Assembly (NCBI GenBank): GCA_022605955.1 | Contig: JAKCOZ010000001.1 | Location: forward strand, 74,158,520 to 74,222,519 | Direction: 5' to 3' | DNA from: Rallus limicola | Taxonomy: Eukaryota; Chordata; Aves; Gruiformes; Rallidae | Length of the DNA stretch: 64,000 nt | In this document: piece after piece, positions 51,738-64,000 of the stretch | Numbering within the stretch: position 1 is the first letter of the stretch | Layout: every line of letters starts with the position of its first letter | Position numbers and translations under genes: made by a program | The notes under the pieces: model-generated | The model's database searches: none | The model's input: only the letters and a program-made list of their open reading frames with translations | Told to the model about the DNA's origin: nothing

Positions 51738-52448
51738 ATGAAAAATCTAATGAAGTTCAACAAAAGCAAGTGTAAAGTCTTGCACCTGGGGAGGAATGAC
51801 CAACTGTATCAGTACAGGCTGGGGGATGACCTGCTGGAGAAGAGCTCTGTGGAGAAGGACCTGGGGGTCCTGGTTGATGACAGGTTGGCCATGAGCCAGC
51901 AGTGTGCCCTGGTGGCTAAGAGAGCCAATGGGATCCTGGGGTGCATCAGGAAGAGTGTGTCCAGCAGGTCAAAGGAGGTGATCCTCCCCCTCTACTCTGC
52001 CCTGGTCAGGTCCCACCTGGAGTACTGTGTCCAGTTCTGGGCTCCCTGGTATGAAAAAGACAGGGACCTTCTGGAGAGAGTCCAGAGAAGGGCAACGAAG
52101 ATGATTAGGGGCCTGGAACATCTGCCCTATGAAGAAAGGCTGAGTGAGCTGGGTCTGTTCAGCCTGGAGAAGAGAAGACTTAGGGGGAACCTAATTAGTG
52201 TTTATAAATATCTTAGACTTGGGATGCAGGGGGAATTGGCCAGCCCATTTTCAGTGGTCTGTGGGGACAGGACTAGGGGCAATGGCTGTAAGCTGGAGCA
52301 TGGGAAGTTCCGCACCAACATGCGGATGAACTTTTTCACAGTGAGGGTGACGGAGCAGTGGAATAGGCTGCCCAGGGAGGTGGTGGAGTCTCCTTCTCTG
52401 GAGATATTCAAGTCTCGTCTGGATGCCTATCTATGCAATATGAGATAG
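51738..52448 (+). pseudogene. CR1 ORF2 C-terminal remnant (open, 236 codons)
   Basis: This frame is the C-terminal part of the CR1 LINE ORF2 protein, after the reverse transcriptase catalytic core. Landmarks are [17 protein letters not shown], the [15 protein letters not shown] motif, [20 protein letters not shown] and [13 protein letters not shown], ending DAYLCNMR before TAG. It has no endonuclease and no FxDD box, so it cannot act as a retrotransposase. The frame is intact because the insertion is recent, not because it is a host gene. The apparent ATG lies at the insertion junction and is probably accidental. Confidence 0.92.
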
Positions 52449-52528
52449 GGAGCCTGATTTGGCAGGGGGGTTGGACCCAATGATCTCTTGAGGTCCCTTC
52501 CAACCCCTAAGATTCTGTGATTCTGTGA
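51738..52528 (+). mobile_element. CR1 retroposon, 5'-truncated, young-looking, plus orientation
   Basis: About 790 nt from the end of the ORF2 reverse transcriptase region (AAGTTCAACAAAAGCAAGTG) to the tail GATTCTGTGATTCTGTGAT. One uninterrupted frame of 236 codons covers it. CTAATGAA-type repeats (AAAATCTAATG, AAAAATCTAATG) stand at the 5' junction. It lies antisense to BCAT1. Confidence 0.95.
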
Positions 52529-55500
52529 TCTCAGGTCATTTTCATTAAGGTAATTGTCTTTACAATAAACTGGCCTGGGGACCAGAATTATCACATGGAG
52601 TCTCACCCCTTAGAACTCCCATTGGTGTATTGATTTCTGATCTCATGCCTCAGTTTGCAATTCCCTCAGTTGTGGTAGCCCAATTAGCTGAAAGGGAGCA
52701 CTATAAAACACTTCACTAAGCTCAACGGGGTTAATGAGAAGCTTTTACTTAAAGGATGAGGAAGGATTTTAACCTGGCTCTTCTTCCAGGCCCAAAAACA
52801 CATGTAGAGGGAACAGCCAAAAGTGAAGAAACATGTTCACTGGGGACCTTTTGGGCTTTCTTTGACCACTTTTACCACCAAAGATATTTCTCCAGATTTG
52901 GAGACCTGGGGTTCAAGAGAGCCTTGGACAGAGCCTCTGTCACATGAGTGATAGTTTATTAGAATTATTCTGATCAAATACAAGAACAGTGTTATGCTCT
53001 ACCAGTTAACGCCAACAAGGGACACAGATCCAAAGTCATTCCTCTACCGGCTCATTAGAGATAAGAGGTGGGCCAAATGCTCACTCCTGCAAGCTCAATA
53101 GAAGGGCACTCCTATGTGATGGGCAGTCATACTGCAGTGCCAGTGGCTCACAGCAGTAGCCCACACTGCATGGCTCTCAGCCTCAAGGATTGGGGACCTT
53201 CTGCAGTCACAAACAGACTGGATTTCAGGTTGAGTCACTTTGAAGGCAGCTTCCTACCTCTCTAGGTTTCTCATGATGCTTCTTCAGAAAGGAAGCAAAC
53301 TTTCTGGATCACACAGCTGTGCACTCAGAAAAAGGAGCCTCCCTGCTGTTTCTCACCTCCTTCAACATTTAAGGAAACCATCTTTCATTCAGGTATTTTG
53401 CAAACACTTGACTGAACAATACCAGGTACAGCACTTAGTCCATAACACTTCCTTCAAACAATAAGAACACCCTGCATAAGACCTCAATTATAGGCTAAAC
53501 TGCACAGACCAGTAAGGCAACAATCATTAAACTGTCAAAATGGCAATTTTCCTGATCCTTATAATCCTGTTAAGCTCAGCAGATGCATTTAAGATTTTTT
53601 TTTGGCCATTATTTTATTAAGATCTTAAGGCTCTTTCCCATTATCATTCTATCATATTTTTCTCCCTCATTTCACCAAGCAGTGAGCAGTGCAAGTTGAC
53701 AGTGTGCAAAATCACCCAAATCTTTCAGAATCCCAATACTTTTTATGTCAAGACACCACCAATCATTGCAATACATTCAATCTTTTTTTCTCCATGGAGA
53801 AGGATGTGCAGGGAGCTGGAGAACCCATCTTTGGTTTACTCTCTCCCACACTGTAGTCTGCAGCATGAAATGCCACCAGAACCCTCAATAACTTCAAGGC
53901 CCCTGAGTGAAAAGACCTCCTATGTAACATCTCACCTGGCTCACAGACCTTTTTGACTTAACTTGCCCCCAAGTCCTGTCCCAGTACCTTTGTGGTGCTG
54001 ATCAAGCAACACCAGCAGGAGGGACACCAGACACTTGGAAGAACCCACACAAAGGAAGCAGAGCAAGGCCAGTTAGAGCAGTACCAGGAGCACTGATTAA
54101 GTATCACTAGCTATGAATTTAATATCACTCATTAAAAAATTATCTTGGTGATACTGTTTTATCACCTATGAACTTTATAAACAGCAATTTATTCCTTTCC
54201 TTTGTCAATATTCCCCAGCGATGACAGCAGGATTAAGGATGTGTTAGGGACTGGCATTAACTCCTATCCAGATCTTTGCTATTCATACTGCCAACACAAA
54301 GGGCAACTTTCAGCTAGGCTTGTGTTTTACTTGCTTTGTTTATCAATGTGCTCTCAAGCACCTTCTGATGCTGCTGCCTAATAAATCCATTAAACTGGAA
54401 GAGTAACCAAGAAATGCAGGGACAAAAAGAATAAGGGAGGGAGATAAAGAAAGATACAGATGTGGCACACAGTCTACTGAACACAGCTATTTGTCCTGTG
54501 TTTGCTTAAAGTAAAATGAGAGAGACAGTTCCAGCCCTGCAAACTCTCCATGTCACACCAGTACCATTTGTGCAAGATATATGTACCTAGGTACAAGTCC
54601 AGAGTACACCAGTAAGAAATGGGATAAACCAGATTGTTCTGCCTGTGGTTAGGTAGAAGGGAGTGGTGGGGAAGCCAGCTGAGTACCATTCATTTTCAGG
54701 ACTTCTATAGCAGCACTACACATACAAACAGCTACTGTCTTGACCAGACACACTTTTTGAATAGCCCCTCAGCCTGAAAAGTGCTTGCTGATTCCAACAC
54801 AACTTCTTTCAGGGTGAAGCTTTATGCAGCCCATGCAAAGAAGATACATGGTGACCTCGTGAAACTGAAAATCATCATTTGCTCAAAACAGATCTTGTCA
54901 ATTATGAACTTGGTCAAATTAAAAGTGACATGCTGGCCACTGTCAAGTTTAACCAAAGCTGTAGTGAGACATTCTGGTGCCTGTAGCCAAGATTCATGTC
55001 AGTTTCATGTAAATTCTCCTCAGCCTTTGCAGTAGTCTCAAGTGGATTTGGAGCTGACAGCAGCTTCTGGCCAGAGCTGTTACTCTCATTACTACATTCC
55101 TACCTTTCATAGCCTAGAGAGCTGTCTCAAGGAGATGCAGATGACAAGTGCACATTTTGTCCTACTCTTTCCATCAAGCTTTGCCAATGCCCTCCTAAAT
55201 AGTCCTTGGCTGCAGTTATTGTCACTGCAGTGAAACTACTTGACCACAAGCAGTAGGTTGAGCAGCCTTAAGAGGTATAATTCATGTGATACACCCAATT
55301 TTTTCTTGGCCCACACTAGGCTGAGCATTTCTAACACTTACTTGTGTAAAAACAGAAATGGCAGCTTCATCTGTAACATAACTAACAAGTTACCTAACTG
55401 TAACAGCAAGTTTCAGCAGATATCCTCAAGACATTAACATCCAGTCACTGAGACTGACTGTAATCTATTCTGATAAGGTAAGTAACCTCCCTGACTTCTA

Positions 55501-56112
55501 GTCAAGGTAATTTATTCAAGATCACAAAGCAACTGCAATTATTATATTTTATTTCTTATGCTGAGTTTGTAAGATCAGGGCCTTCTGATGCAGCAAGACA
55601 CAGAAGTTTGAATTGAATGACTTGTTTTGCTCTTGCACTTGTGAACAGCAAAACACGGTTGCAGTAGCAGCGTGTGTGTCTCCCAAGAAGGGGACAGGCT
55701 TCAAACAGCATAATTAGTACAAAGGGGAAAAGTAACAAAGCATAGCCAGGGGGAATTGGAGGGAGCAAGTCTGGGACTAGACATCATGGTTTTGAAGAGG
55801 CATGCAGGGATGATGTCATTTTCCTGCTGTTTAGTCCTTATGGCTGTAGCACCCTCATCATTTCTTTTGGGCCCACCCAAGCACACACACTCCTATCCCA
55901 GGAAGCCATTATTTCTACTGGAGTAGCTCCTGTCACCCCACACCACTTTCTACCTGCCCTCCTGAACCTGAGGCTCCTCCTATACGACAGACTAAGGAGA
56001 AGAGGTTTGCACTGCCAAAGAGAAGCAGTGGTGGGCAACTAGGTTGAGAACACTAATTAGGCTGAAGAAAGTGGCTTGTTAATTCACCTTTGGAGGCTGA
56101 CACCCACTCTTC

Positions 56113-56527
56113 TCAAAAAAATATGGCCATGCAGACCATATGCCTGCTACCACTCTTCTTTTGCAAGTCATTCAGCTCCATCACTTTCCAGGTGTCGAGG
56201 TGCAGATGGCAGATAACTGCCTCCATTTTCTTGCTGAACTGAACAGTGTTCTTAGCTGGCTGGAGAAACTCATCCATTAGATATTCCAGATGAGCAGCAT
56301 CATACAGCCGGGTTACACCTACTATATGTTGTACATAATTGCTCCTGTAGAGCAGCTTCCACAAGCAGCCCACAGGGAATTGCAACATAATCCAGGAAGA
56401 GCCTCTGCCACATGGGCCTACTTTCTGTAGGTAGACCTCCCGAATCATGCCTAACAGCTACCACTGCACACCCAAAAAAGGCTGGTGCCAAATACTGCCG
56501 AACTCCGAGTGGAATCAGGGATGACAT
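56113..56527 (-). other. Unrecognised overlapping frames, possible decayed gene or transposon
   Basis: Two minus-strand frames, 56300-56527 (75 codons) and 56113-56448 (111 codons), overlap in different phases. They read like one coding region with frameshifts: RQYLAPAFFGCAVVAVR and PMWQRLFLDYVAIP in the first, then HIVGVTRLYDAAHLEYLMDE and CHLHLDTWKVMELNDLQ in the second. The base composition is richer in GC than the flanks. I cannot name the family. A retrocopy or a DNA transposon fragment are both possible. Confidence 0.25.
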
Positions 56528-58620
56528 GCCAACTCCTGCATCAGCAGCATCAGAGCAGGCAGCAGCTGCACTAGGTTATGAGACCAGTAGGAAAAGGTTA
56601 TGGAGGCTGCATGTGGTGTTAGGGCAACAGGTACTTTTCTCCTCCATTGGAGCAGAAGCAGCAATCACCTCTTTTGCCCATTCCTAAACTCTGTTTTAGA
56701 AATAGAAATGCTGAATACTGCTGCAGTAAATTAAACCAACTGCAACCTCTTCTAGCAGGTATTATTTTTGTCCAATTTGTCTGTTTTACTACCTCTATCC
56801 ATTAATCACTAGTTGACTCTACTCAAGTAAAAAATGTGGAGATTTATGTCCTATAGGTTTTGGGTAAACCAAGGTCTGTGGTTTTGTTTCTTTGCCCATC
56901 CCCACAACCAGGGGACTGATAGTTTCCAGAGCAGAGACCATCACTTCCTGCCCCTGTAGGGCTCAAATCACAATAATAAAGTCTATAGCAGAAACAGTAT
57001 GACTAACAAGAATTATATCAACTCAAACCAGAATAGGACACAGTTAAATAAATTCTTAGCAATCTATTACCAGCTCGTAAGTATAAAAAGTAATATTAAT
57101 CTAAGATCCCCTATAATTGCTTTACCATCATTACTATTTTAAATTTCCAGCAGAGCCTGAGGCTAGAGAATAGACAGTGTGCCAAGATATAACAACATTT
57201 GAGCAGGAAGAAAGCCATGATCTTCCTGCTAGAAAAAAAAATAATAAAGAGAAACAAAATATAAAAAAATATCTTCTACAGCCCCAGGGAAAATACCCAG
57301 AAATTTTTCAACATAAAGCTTCCCTGAGACTTCATCTGAGAATGTGTTAGCACATGTAATTGGATGGAAGCCTATAATCACTGCATCAAGTTGACTGAAC
57401 ACTGGGCAGTAAGACACAAAACAAATGACAACGCAAAAGAGAGCCAAGGCTCTGAATCAGTTGTGAGTCAATCATGGAAGTAAAAGAAAATATAGCTTGG
57501 AGGACTTTGTCTAATCCATCCTCTGCAAGGCATCTACTTACACTATACATACCAGATATTCATCAAATATTTGTCAAACCAAAGAATGAGATTATGCTAT
57601 GCTCTGCAAGAAAAGAAATGCACAATTTATTGTTGGCTTCTTTAACCTTTCTTTTGACTGATGGATGCTCCACCTCTGACTTAGGAATGTTTGATTTGGT
57701 GCAGGCGATTGGGAAGTAAACCTGCTCTGACAAGACAACAAATAAGTGGTTGGATTGACATAAACTTCTTACCTTAGAGAGTGAAAAGGGTACCTAGGGC
57801 AGCAGCACAGCTGAAAATACAGCCCCCAGAAGGGAAATAAAGATGTTGGAGAGCTACAGTCCAGCTAGACTATAGCGAAAGCATTAAAGAAACCAATCTT
57901 GTCCTACAAAACACTCAAGCACGTGGATAACGCATAATAGCACTGATTTCAACTCCAATGTTATGAGTTCTTCAATGTGTTGCCCAGCATCAACTCCCAC
58001 TGATCTGATTCAAAGCCCATTTATGTTAATCATGACCTCCAGCGTTGTAGGAATTTGGATTAAAAGGGAGGCAAAACTACCTAAATCTTTATGGCCTGAG
58101 CCATTTCTACTGCTTCAGGAAAACTAAATAGTTTTGGTTTCTGCTTTTTGTTTTTTCTGTTTATTTTTTTGTCCCTTATTCATTAATCTATTCTCCACTG
58201 ATACAAGTTTAATTTTTAAAGTTAAGAAAGATGAAGGAAAGGGTTCCTACAGATTCTAAGGAAACCTTCCACCTGATATTAAAGAAAATATCAATTTCAT
58301 TTTAATAGAGTCCATGTCCTCTACTCCAGCTAGAGGTTCTTTCAGATCTACCAAAAATAGTCATCTAGTATCTCATCTAACCAAGAATTGTATACAACAT
58401 TTCAAATATAATGACCTTTTTAAAATATAAACCACCAAGATGCTGATAAGACTGTTTAAGCATAGGAAGAGAAACCAGACATATTCTTGCATTTTGGGCC
58501 CATGAGCTATTTCTATTTGCTAACAGCTAAGTGGGGTGACCAAAAAGCATGAATAGGGAGGAAGAATGAGCAGACATTAATGCAGTCATTGCACCAGACT
58601 AAAAAAATCCACACTGCTGT

Positions 58621-58658
58621 AGCTCACGGCTACTGCTGCAGCTCACTGCTACTGCTGC
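58621..58658. repeat. 19-bp imperfect tandem duplication
   Basis: AGCTCACGGCTACTGCTGC is followed by AGCTCACTGCTACTGCTGC, one mismatch. Confidence 0.93.
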
Positions 58659-61600
58659 TCAAGTTAGCCATGTCAAAAATCCTCTTCGGCCATGCAACTG
58701 CAATGCAAGTATATAATGCATTTCATTAGAAGAAGCAATTTCATACAGAAAGATAAGGGGAATCACAGACTGTGAGTTTTTAATAGCCCCATTCCTTGGA
58801 CAGAGGGTCCTCTCAGATTCATACTCAAACACTTCCATAAACACAAAACCAGGACTATTCTTCACTAATGGAACACATCAACTAATTACACTATTCATAT
58901 TATTCACTATTAGTATATTCTGCTGCTTCTCAAAAGATCTGACAGCTTGGTTAATGCAATTTCTGATGCTGCACTGCTCCTTGCCTCACAACCAGTGTAT
59001 TTCTGCATTGTAGCATAAACACAATGTTCCGTTTTTAGAAAGAGTTTGCCTGGGAGAAGATTTTGAGCCTAACACAAGCTGAGGGCTCACACTGGCCTGT
59101 GACACAAAACTGGAAGAGAGGGATCTGTGACATTTCACTGATACCACATTTTTGTACAGCAACACAGTGTTTAGATGTTTGAAAAAATGAAAACAAAACT
59201 TATTAGGTCCACAAAGAATTAAGACACTACTGACTCCTTGTTCAGGAAACAATTCCTATTTCACATGAAGAAAGTGAAAGTAAAAAGAGATATTTACATC
59301 TAAACTTTTCTTGAAAAGGAGCCATAAGTAAGGAAGAAATTAATTTCAAACCTGAATTTCAGACAAACAAGTTGGAAACATTTCACCTAAGTAGCCTGGC
59401 CAGCCACAAATACATTACGTGGAACAGCTGAGAATAGAATCATAATCTCACATGTCCAGGTCCTGAGCAGCTGCAATTAAATCTTCTTACCCTGATTTTA
59501 ATAAGCTTGCAACATGCAGGGAAGTGGATTCATGGAATGAAGGCATGCAAAATTTATCATTTCATATGGAATTTCAAAAGCATTTGGGAATATAAAATGC
59601 TTTCATGGTACAATCTCATGTTGAGGTTACAGAACTAACCTCAAATGTTCAGTTAACCCCATTTGTCTTTTTCCTCACAGGGGTAGACAGAAGTTAAATT
59701 TGCAAATTGCCATAAATTTCAATGTTTGACCTGCCTCTGAAACTGCCACATTTTGCCAATTCTTTCTATTCAGTACTTTCTGAGAAATGGGGACTAATTA
59801 CAAGATTAAGATAAAACAGCTCTCTGGGCTGTTCATGAGAATTAGGCCATAGAGATAATTTCACAAGCAAGCAGAAAGGTCAACAGAATATCTTCTGAAA
59901 TTGTAAGTCCTACTCATGTGTGTTCAGCAAAGAAAACATTTCATAACAAATCAGGGGACTTTTTGATACCACAACAACATTAAAATTTAAGAATTCTTGG
60001 AAATAGAATTGGACACCATGGGTTTTATAACTTTTGGAGTCCGACCATTTTCTTTGGGACTCACTGGCTGGTATTAGAGCCCTATATTTCAAAAGCAACT
60101 CTTCACCTTTAGAAAAATAAATCCAGAAATTATACAAGCCAAATGGAATTTCCAAAAATCTAGTAAATTTCTGTGCTTTTACAGACCTCAATTATATATT
60201 AAGCTCCTAGTTAAAAATGAAGCATCACTTTCTTTGTGCTATAAATCAACTCAGCCAAACTGTTTCCTGGCTGGTTTACTTACATCTTCCTTTTATCTTA
60301 GCTAAGAGCTCCTGTTATCTGTTGAAGGCAAATAGCTTTATTTGCAAATCCTACAGCTTCAGATAATGTGACAATCAGTTTCTCTTCTTCAGCTTAGAAA
60401 AGCTGTTTTCTAAGAGCCTGCAGCCAGCTGTAGGACATTACCCACCTGAAGAGTAGCACAGAACTACTTGCCACCAAGGCAAAACTGAATAGAGTGGCCA
60501 CAGACCTCAAATGCCACAGACATGAAATGCTACAATAGCCTTAGTGTGTCATGGAAGAATCATGATGACTTATTTTCACTGCACTAAGAACTTCTCATTG
60601 CTCAGTAGCATTTCTTGGCTACTACAACCCTGAAGTAGGGACACTACTGCTATTACTCTGATAGCAAGCTTGATTTAGAAACACTGATGTACCAAATAGA
60701 GCCATCAGCAATACTAAGCAGCATTAGCATACCCTCCACCTACATGCACAACTTACATGGTCTCCTTCAGGAAAGCCACTTTCTCCTAGCAACCAATAAC
60801 TACTGAAACATTCATTACCACATATTGGGCTTGCTTTCTTCTCTCTTGTCGAAACAGGGCACTCAATTGCAAGCACACTGTGTGCTGGTCTTCACTGTGA
60901 CCTACACCCATAGTTTCCTAATAACTGGAATGAAAGCAGCAGAGACCTTGCCCAGTTAATATGAGTAATATTCAAATGACTTTATGCAATGCCTGTACAG
61001 ATGCAGAATGTCATGGAAATCCCTTGGTACTCAAGCTTCTTTGTCCTGTACCTTGTTTCCCTCTTAGTAGGTGAAGATGAAGGAATGGTTTTGTTTGTAA
61101 ATCACCTGAAGTAATTTTGAGGCATATACATACCCTGATAGGAGGCATAACAAGTGATACAAAGAACTGCAATCTAATATTATTACTCTCAAATTATTTT
61201 TTTTTTATTCAACACACAAGAAAAGGCAAATCATTTTATTACCATCAATGGAAAGTTAAGTGAATGGATTCAGCTGAAATCTAGATAAAAACAGAATGAC
61301 CTTTTCTACAGCAATGTCCAGTCTACAAATGCTAAATCCTGTTACAACAATGACAGAATTCACCTGTAGCTTGGCATCCTGATCTAACAGTGGCTAAAGC
61401 GAAGTACTTGCATGGAAATGATATGGAATGGCTGACCTACCAGAAGGTAACAGACACAGCTTTAGTTTATAGGTCCAGAATTAAAAAAAGAAAAAAAATC
61501 AGGAAAAAACCCACAAACCTCTTAAATGAAGTAGAGTGGCACTGCACTCAGAAGACAAAGGCACAGCTAACCTGGTCTAGTGCTGAGGAGAGCACTAGAC

Positions 61601-63009
61601 TTTCAATCGGGGAGGTGGACCAAATGGCCTATGGTTCTAAGACAAAATACTGGAGATACCTTATTGTGTAACATTAAACACATGCACATATATATGTATC
61701 TCCAATTGGTTTCATGCCTTTTTAGCTATTTTTATATAAACAGTCTTAAAGCACTTTCTCATGCATACATTTGTATATAATGTGGTAACCACGATGTATG
61801 TATGTCCTCATTCCAAAAACCTTTCAGAGTTCCCTTGACCCACGTGAACTGAGCATGTCAGAAACTTTACTTACTGCTCATAGAAAAAGAGAACACAATG
61901 GAAGTGCTATGTACTTCCTAAACTCTTCAAGAAGTGGAACTTTCACCAAGTAACTTCAATGTTATACCAATGTGATACATTCAATTAGTTCAGATTTTAA
62001 AAAGATTTTTCAAAAATTAGAGTATTCTATATTTTATTGGTATTTAATCTTTACACTGGATGGGAAGGAGGAAAAATTGGTGAAGAAACTATTTTCTTCT
62101 TTAAAAGAATGGGATAGGAGAATCGTTTATTCTTTATCTCTTTACATTAAAAATATTTTCTAAAATAAAGCTTAAAACAGTCTAATATGTCAAAATGGAT
62201 TGGTGTGTCTCCCAATTCCCAGAGTAAGCAATCTTGCATCCCATTATATTTGGTAGACATTATAGACACACTTGAGTTTTGTTAGTATAAACATGGTAAT
62301 GAATCACAGTAATGTAGTCTCATTAACATAAACATAGAAAATGCAACAATTAGTCAAGTTTTCTTTTGAAAGACTGTTTTGAAATAGGTGTCTCTACAGA
62401 AAAAAGTTTTCCCAACTCTTTCTAATATACATTATACAACAAAAAGCGCTCAAATAACATCTAACCTTCCTCTTAAACTCAAAGATTACTCCTGTAGTAC
62501 TACTTGATTTGTAACTTTGAATTTTACCCTGTTTCCAGGTTTATAGGCCTGTTCTTCATCTTGAATGTCATTGTGTTGTCAAGAACATTAAACAAGGCAG
62601 AGAATCAGAATCAGCACAGTATGTTCTGCACAAAGCCAACCAAATCCACAGTCATTTAATGCAAAGGATGTATGTCTTGAAACGCACAACTAAAGGTCCT
62701 GTTACAAGGAATAACTACATTTGTGTGAAGAGACCCACAAGAACCAGATCAATCAACGTCTATAAGAGTTTGGCAATCTCTCAATTTGAGCCTCAAGTGC
62801 CTGCATTGGAAAGAACTTTTCAGTTTCTTTATACTTCATGCAGATGTAAAATACATTACAGCGCTGGAGTCTGTGGAAAGCGTGTCAGAGATATTGGTTG
62901 TTTCTTTTTAGGTGACACCAGAGCATGGGAAAACAACCCTATATGTTCTTATTTGTACAATACCTAGCATAATACTCTCATAATTCTCAAATCCCGAAAA
63001 CTTGCATCC

Positions 63010-64000
63010 CTGGACCTCTAGGTGTGAACTGGGGCCCCACTGTAAGGGCAGAGCAAGTCCGAGACCACCTCATGAGACTCCATGTCTACAAGCCCATGGG
63101 GCCAGATGACATGCATCCCAGGGTCCTGAAGAGCTGGCTGATGGGGTTGCCAAGCCGCTCTCCATCATATTTGAAAAGTCATGGCTGTCAGGAGAGGTCC
63201 CTGGGGACGGGGAAAAAAGGTCACGTCACTCCCATTTATAAGAAAGGGAGAAAGGAAGACCCAGGGAATTACAGGCCGGTGAGCCTCACCTCTGTGCCTG
63301 GAATAGAATCACAGAATAGATCCTCCTGGATGACATGTTGGAGCACACAAGGGATGAGCATGTAATCTGGGACAGCCAGCACTGCTTCACCAAGGGAAGG
63401 TCATGCCTTACCAATCTGGTGACTTTCTATGGTGGAGTGACAGCATCAGTGGATAAAGGGAAGGTGACTGATGTCATCTACCTGGACTTGTGCAAGGCCT
63501 TTGACACAGTCCCCCACTACATCCTTATCTCTAACTTGGAGACATGTGGATTTGATGGGTGAACCATCCAGTGGATAAGAAACTGGTTGACCGAACATAG
63601 ACAAAGGGTGGTGGTCAATGGCTCTATGTCCAGGTGAGAGCCCTGTAACAAGCGGGGTCCCCCAGGGGTCTGTCTTGGGACCGGTGCTCTTTAACATCTT
63701 TATCAATGATGGAATTGAGTGCACCCTCAGCAAGTTTGTAGATGACACCAAGCTGAGTGGTGTGGTTGACACCACAGAAGGAAAGGAAGCCATCCAGAGG
63801 GACCTTGACAAGCTGGAAAGGTGGGTCTGGGTGAACCTAATGAGGTTCAACACTGCCAAGTGTAACGTGTTGCACTTGGGCCAGAAGAATCCCAGACATA
63901 TTTACAGACTGGGAGAAGAGCTCCTTGAGAGTAGCCCTGCTGAGGAGGACCTGGGGGTTGTGGTGCATGAGAAACTTAACATGAGCCAGCAGTGTGCTCT
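63010..64000 (+). mobile_element. CR1 retroposon, internal part, runs off the right edge
   Basis: The sequence covers the middle of CR1 ORF2, from the segment before the reverse transcriptase domain to beyond the catalytic box, and continues past the window. The left boundary is approximate. Unlike the other copies it retains the RT core, so the full insertion should be at least 1.7 kb. Confidence 0.93.
63024..64000 (+). pseudogene. CR1 ORF2 reverse transcriptase, decayed
   Basis: This is the reverse transcriptase of a CR1 LINE, broken into several frames. Visible RT landmarks are HVTPIYKKGRKEDPGNYRPVS near 63220-63290, [13 protein letters not shown] (63479-63517), and the catalytic FVDDTKLSG beginning at 63735. 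The tryptophan codon expected after GFDG has become a TGA stop at 63560-63562. Frameshifts lie around 63300-63340 and between 63600 and 63660. The copy cannot make an active protein as it stands. The minus-strand frame at 63446-63859 is a shadow of this region. Confidence 0.92.

Larger units (their letters stand above)
52529..63009. other. Presumed BCAT1 upstream intron, no supported exon
   Basis: 10.5 kb with no recognised mobile element or known gene. A 19-bp repeat, AGCTCACGGCTACTGCTGC and a near copy, lies at 58621-58658. Two overlapping minus-strand frames at 56113-56527 look gene-like but are not recognised. The missing BCAT1 N-terminal exons may be here but could not be assigned. Confidence 0.45.

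Noticed and set aside
53231..53270. Possible BCAT1 exon 2 on the minus strand (complement contains CTTCAAAG|GTGA-like sequence)
   Set aside because: The frame does not give the expected GTFK end and no acceptor or family match is seen.
61560..61640. tRNA-like or SINE-like sequence (GAGAGCACTAGACTTTCAATC)
   Set aside because: No complete cloverleaf, no B box at the right distance and no paired acceptor stem could be drawn.
61390..61671. Plus-strand frame of 93 codons, lysine-rich
   Set aside because: Low-complexity lysine content from an A-rich tract and no known domain.
63446..63859. Minus-strand frame of 137 codons
   Set aside because: It is the shadow of the CR1 reverse transcriptase on the opposite strand.
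1..64000. CRISPR arrays, operons or other prokaryotic systems
   Set aside because: Spliced vertebrate gene structure and avian retroposons show eukaryotic nuclear DNA. No regularly spaced repeat array was seen.

Overview
The window is vertebrate nuclear DNA, almost certainly from a bird. It is moderately AT-rich and CpG-poor. It carries several CR1 retroposons with the typical octamer-like 3' ends, and two copies of an ERVL-type LTR of a kind common in birds. The one gene I can support is BCAT1, the cytosolic branched-chain amino acid aminotransferase, on the minus strand.

Nine BCAT1 coding exons run from 50004 down to the stop codon at 25917-25919. By the 11-exon mammalian gene they are exons 3 to 11. 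They join in frame into 1083 nt, which is 360 residues plus stop, and match the mammalian protein from about residue 27 to the end. The PLP-binding lysine, the EVGTMN motif and the redox CxxC are all present. The first ~26 residues (exons 1-2) were not found and should lie in or beyond 50005-64000.

Layout from left to right. 1-13927 holds no gene I can support, but it has a block of raised CpG density at about 5750-6850 with a strong CTCF-like motif in it. 13928-14916 is an LTR in minus orientation. 14917-25916 is AT-rich, and its right-hand part is probably the long BCAT1 3' UTR, including a CR1 fragment at 24141-24448. 25917-50004 is the BCAT1 body. Its introns hold a second LTR in the opposite orientation (26859-27712), three CR1 copies (30197-30737, 43331-43420, 46540-47210), and a cluster of AP-1, CTCF and E2F-like motifs just downstream of exon 5. 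50005-64000 is presumed upstream BCAT1 intron. It contains a young-looking CR1 with an open 236-codon ORF2 remnant (51738-52528) and a longer, decayed CR1 covering the reverse transcriptase core that runs off the right edge.

I found no previously undescribed coding system. The most useful leads are the CpG/CTCF block at the left, the motif cluster in intron 5, the inverted LTR pair around the BCAT1 3' end, and a few unrecognised reading frames (1124-1561, 5969-6418, 56113-56527, all minus strand).
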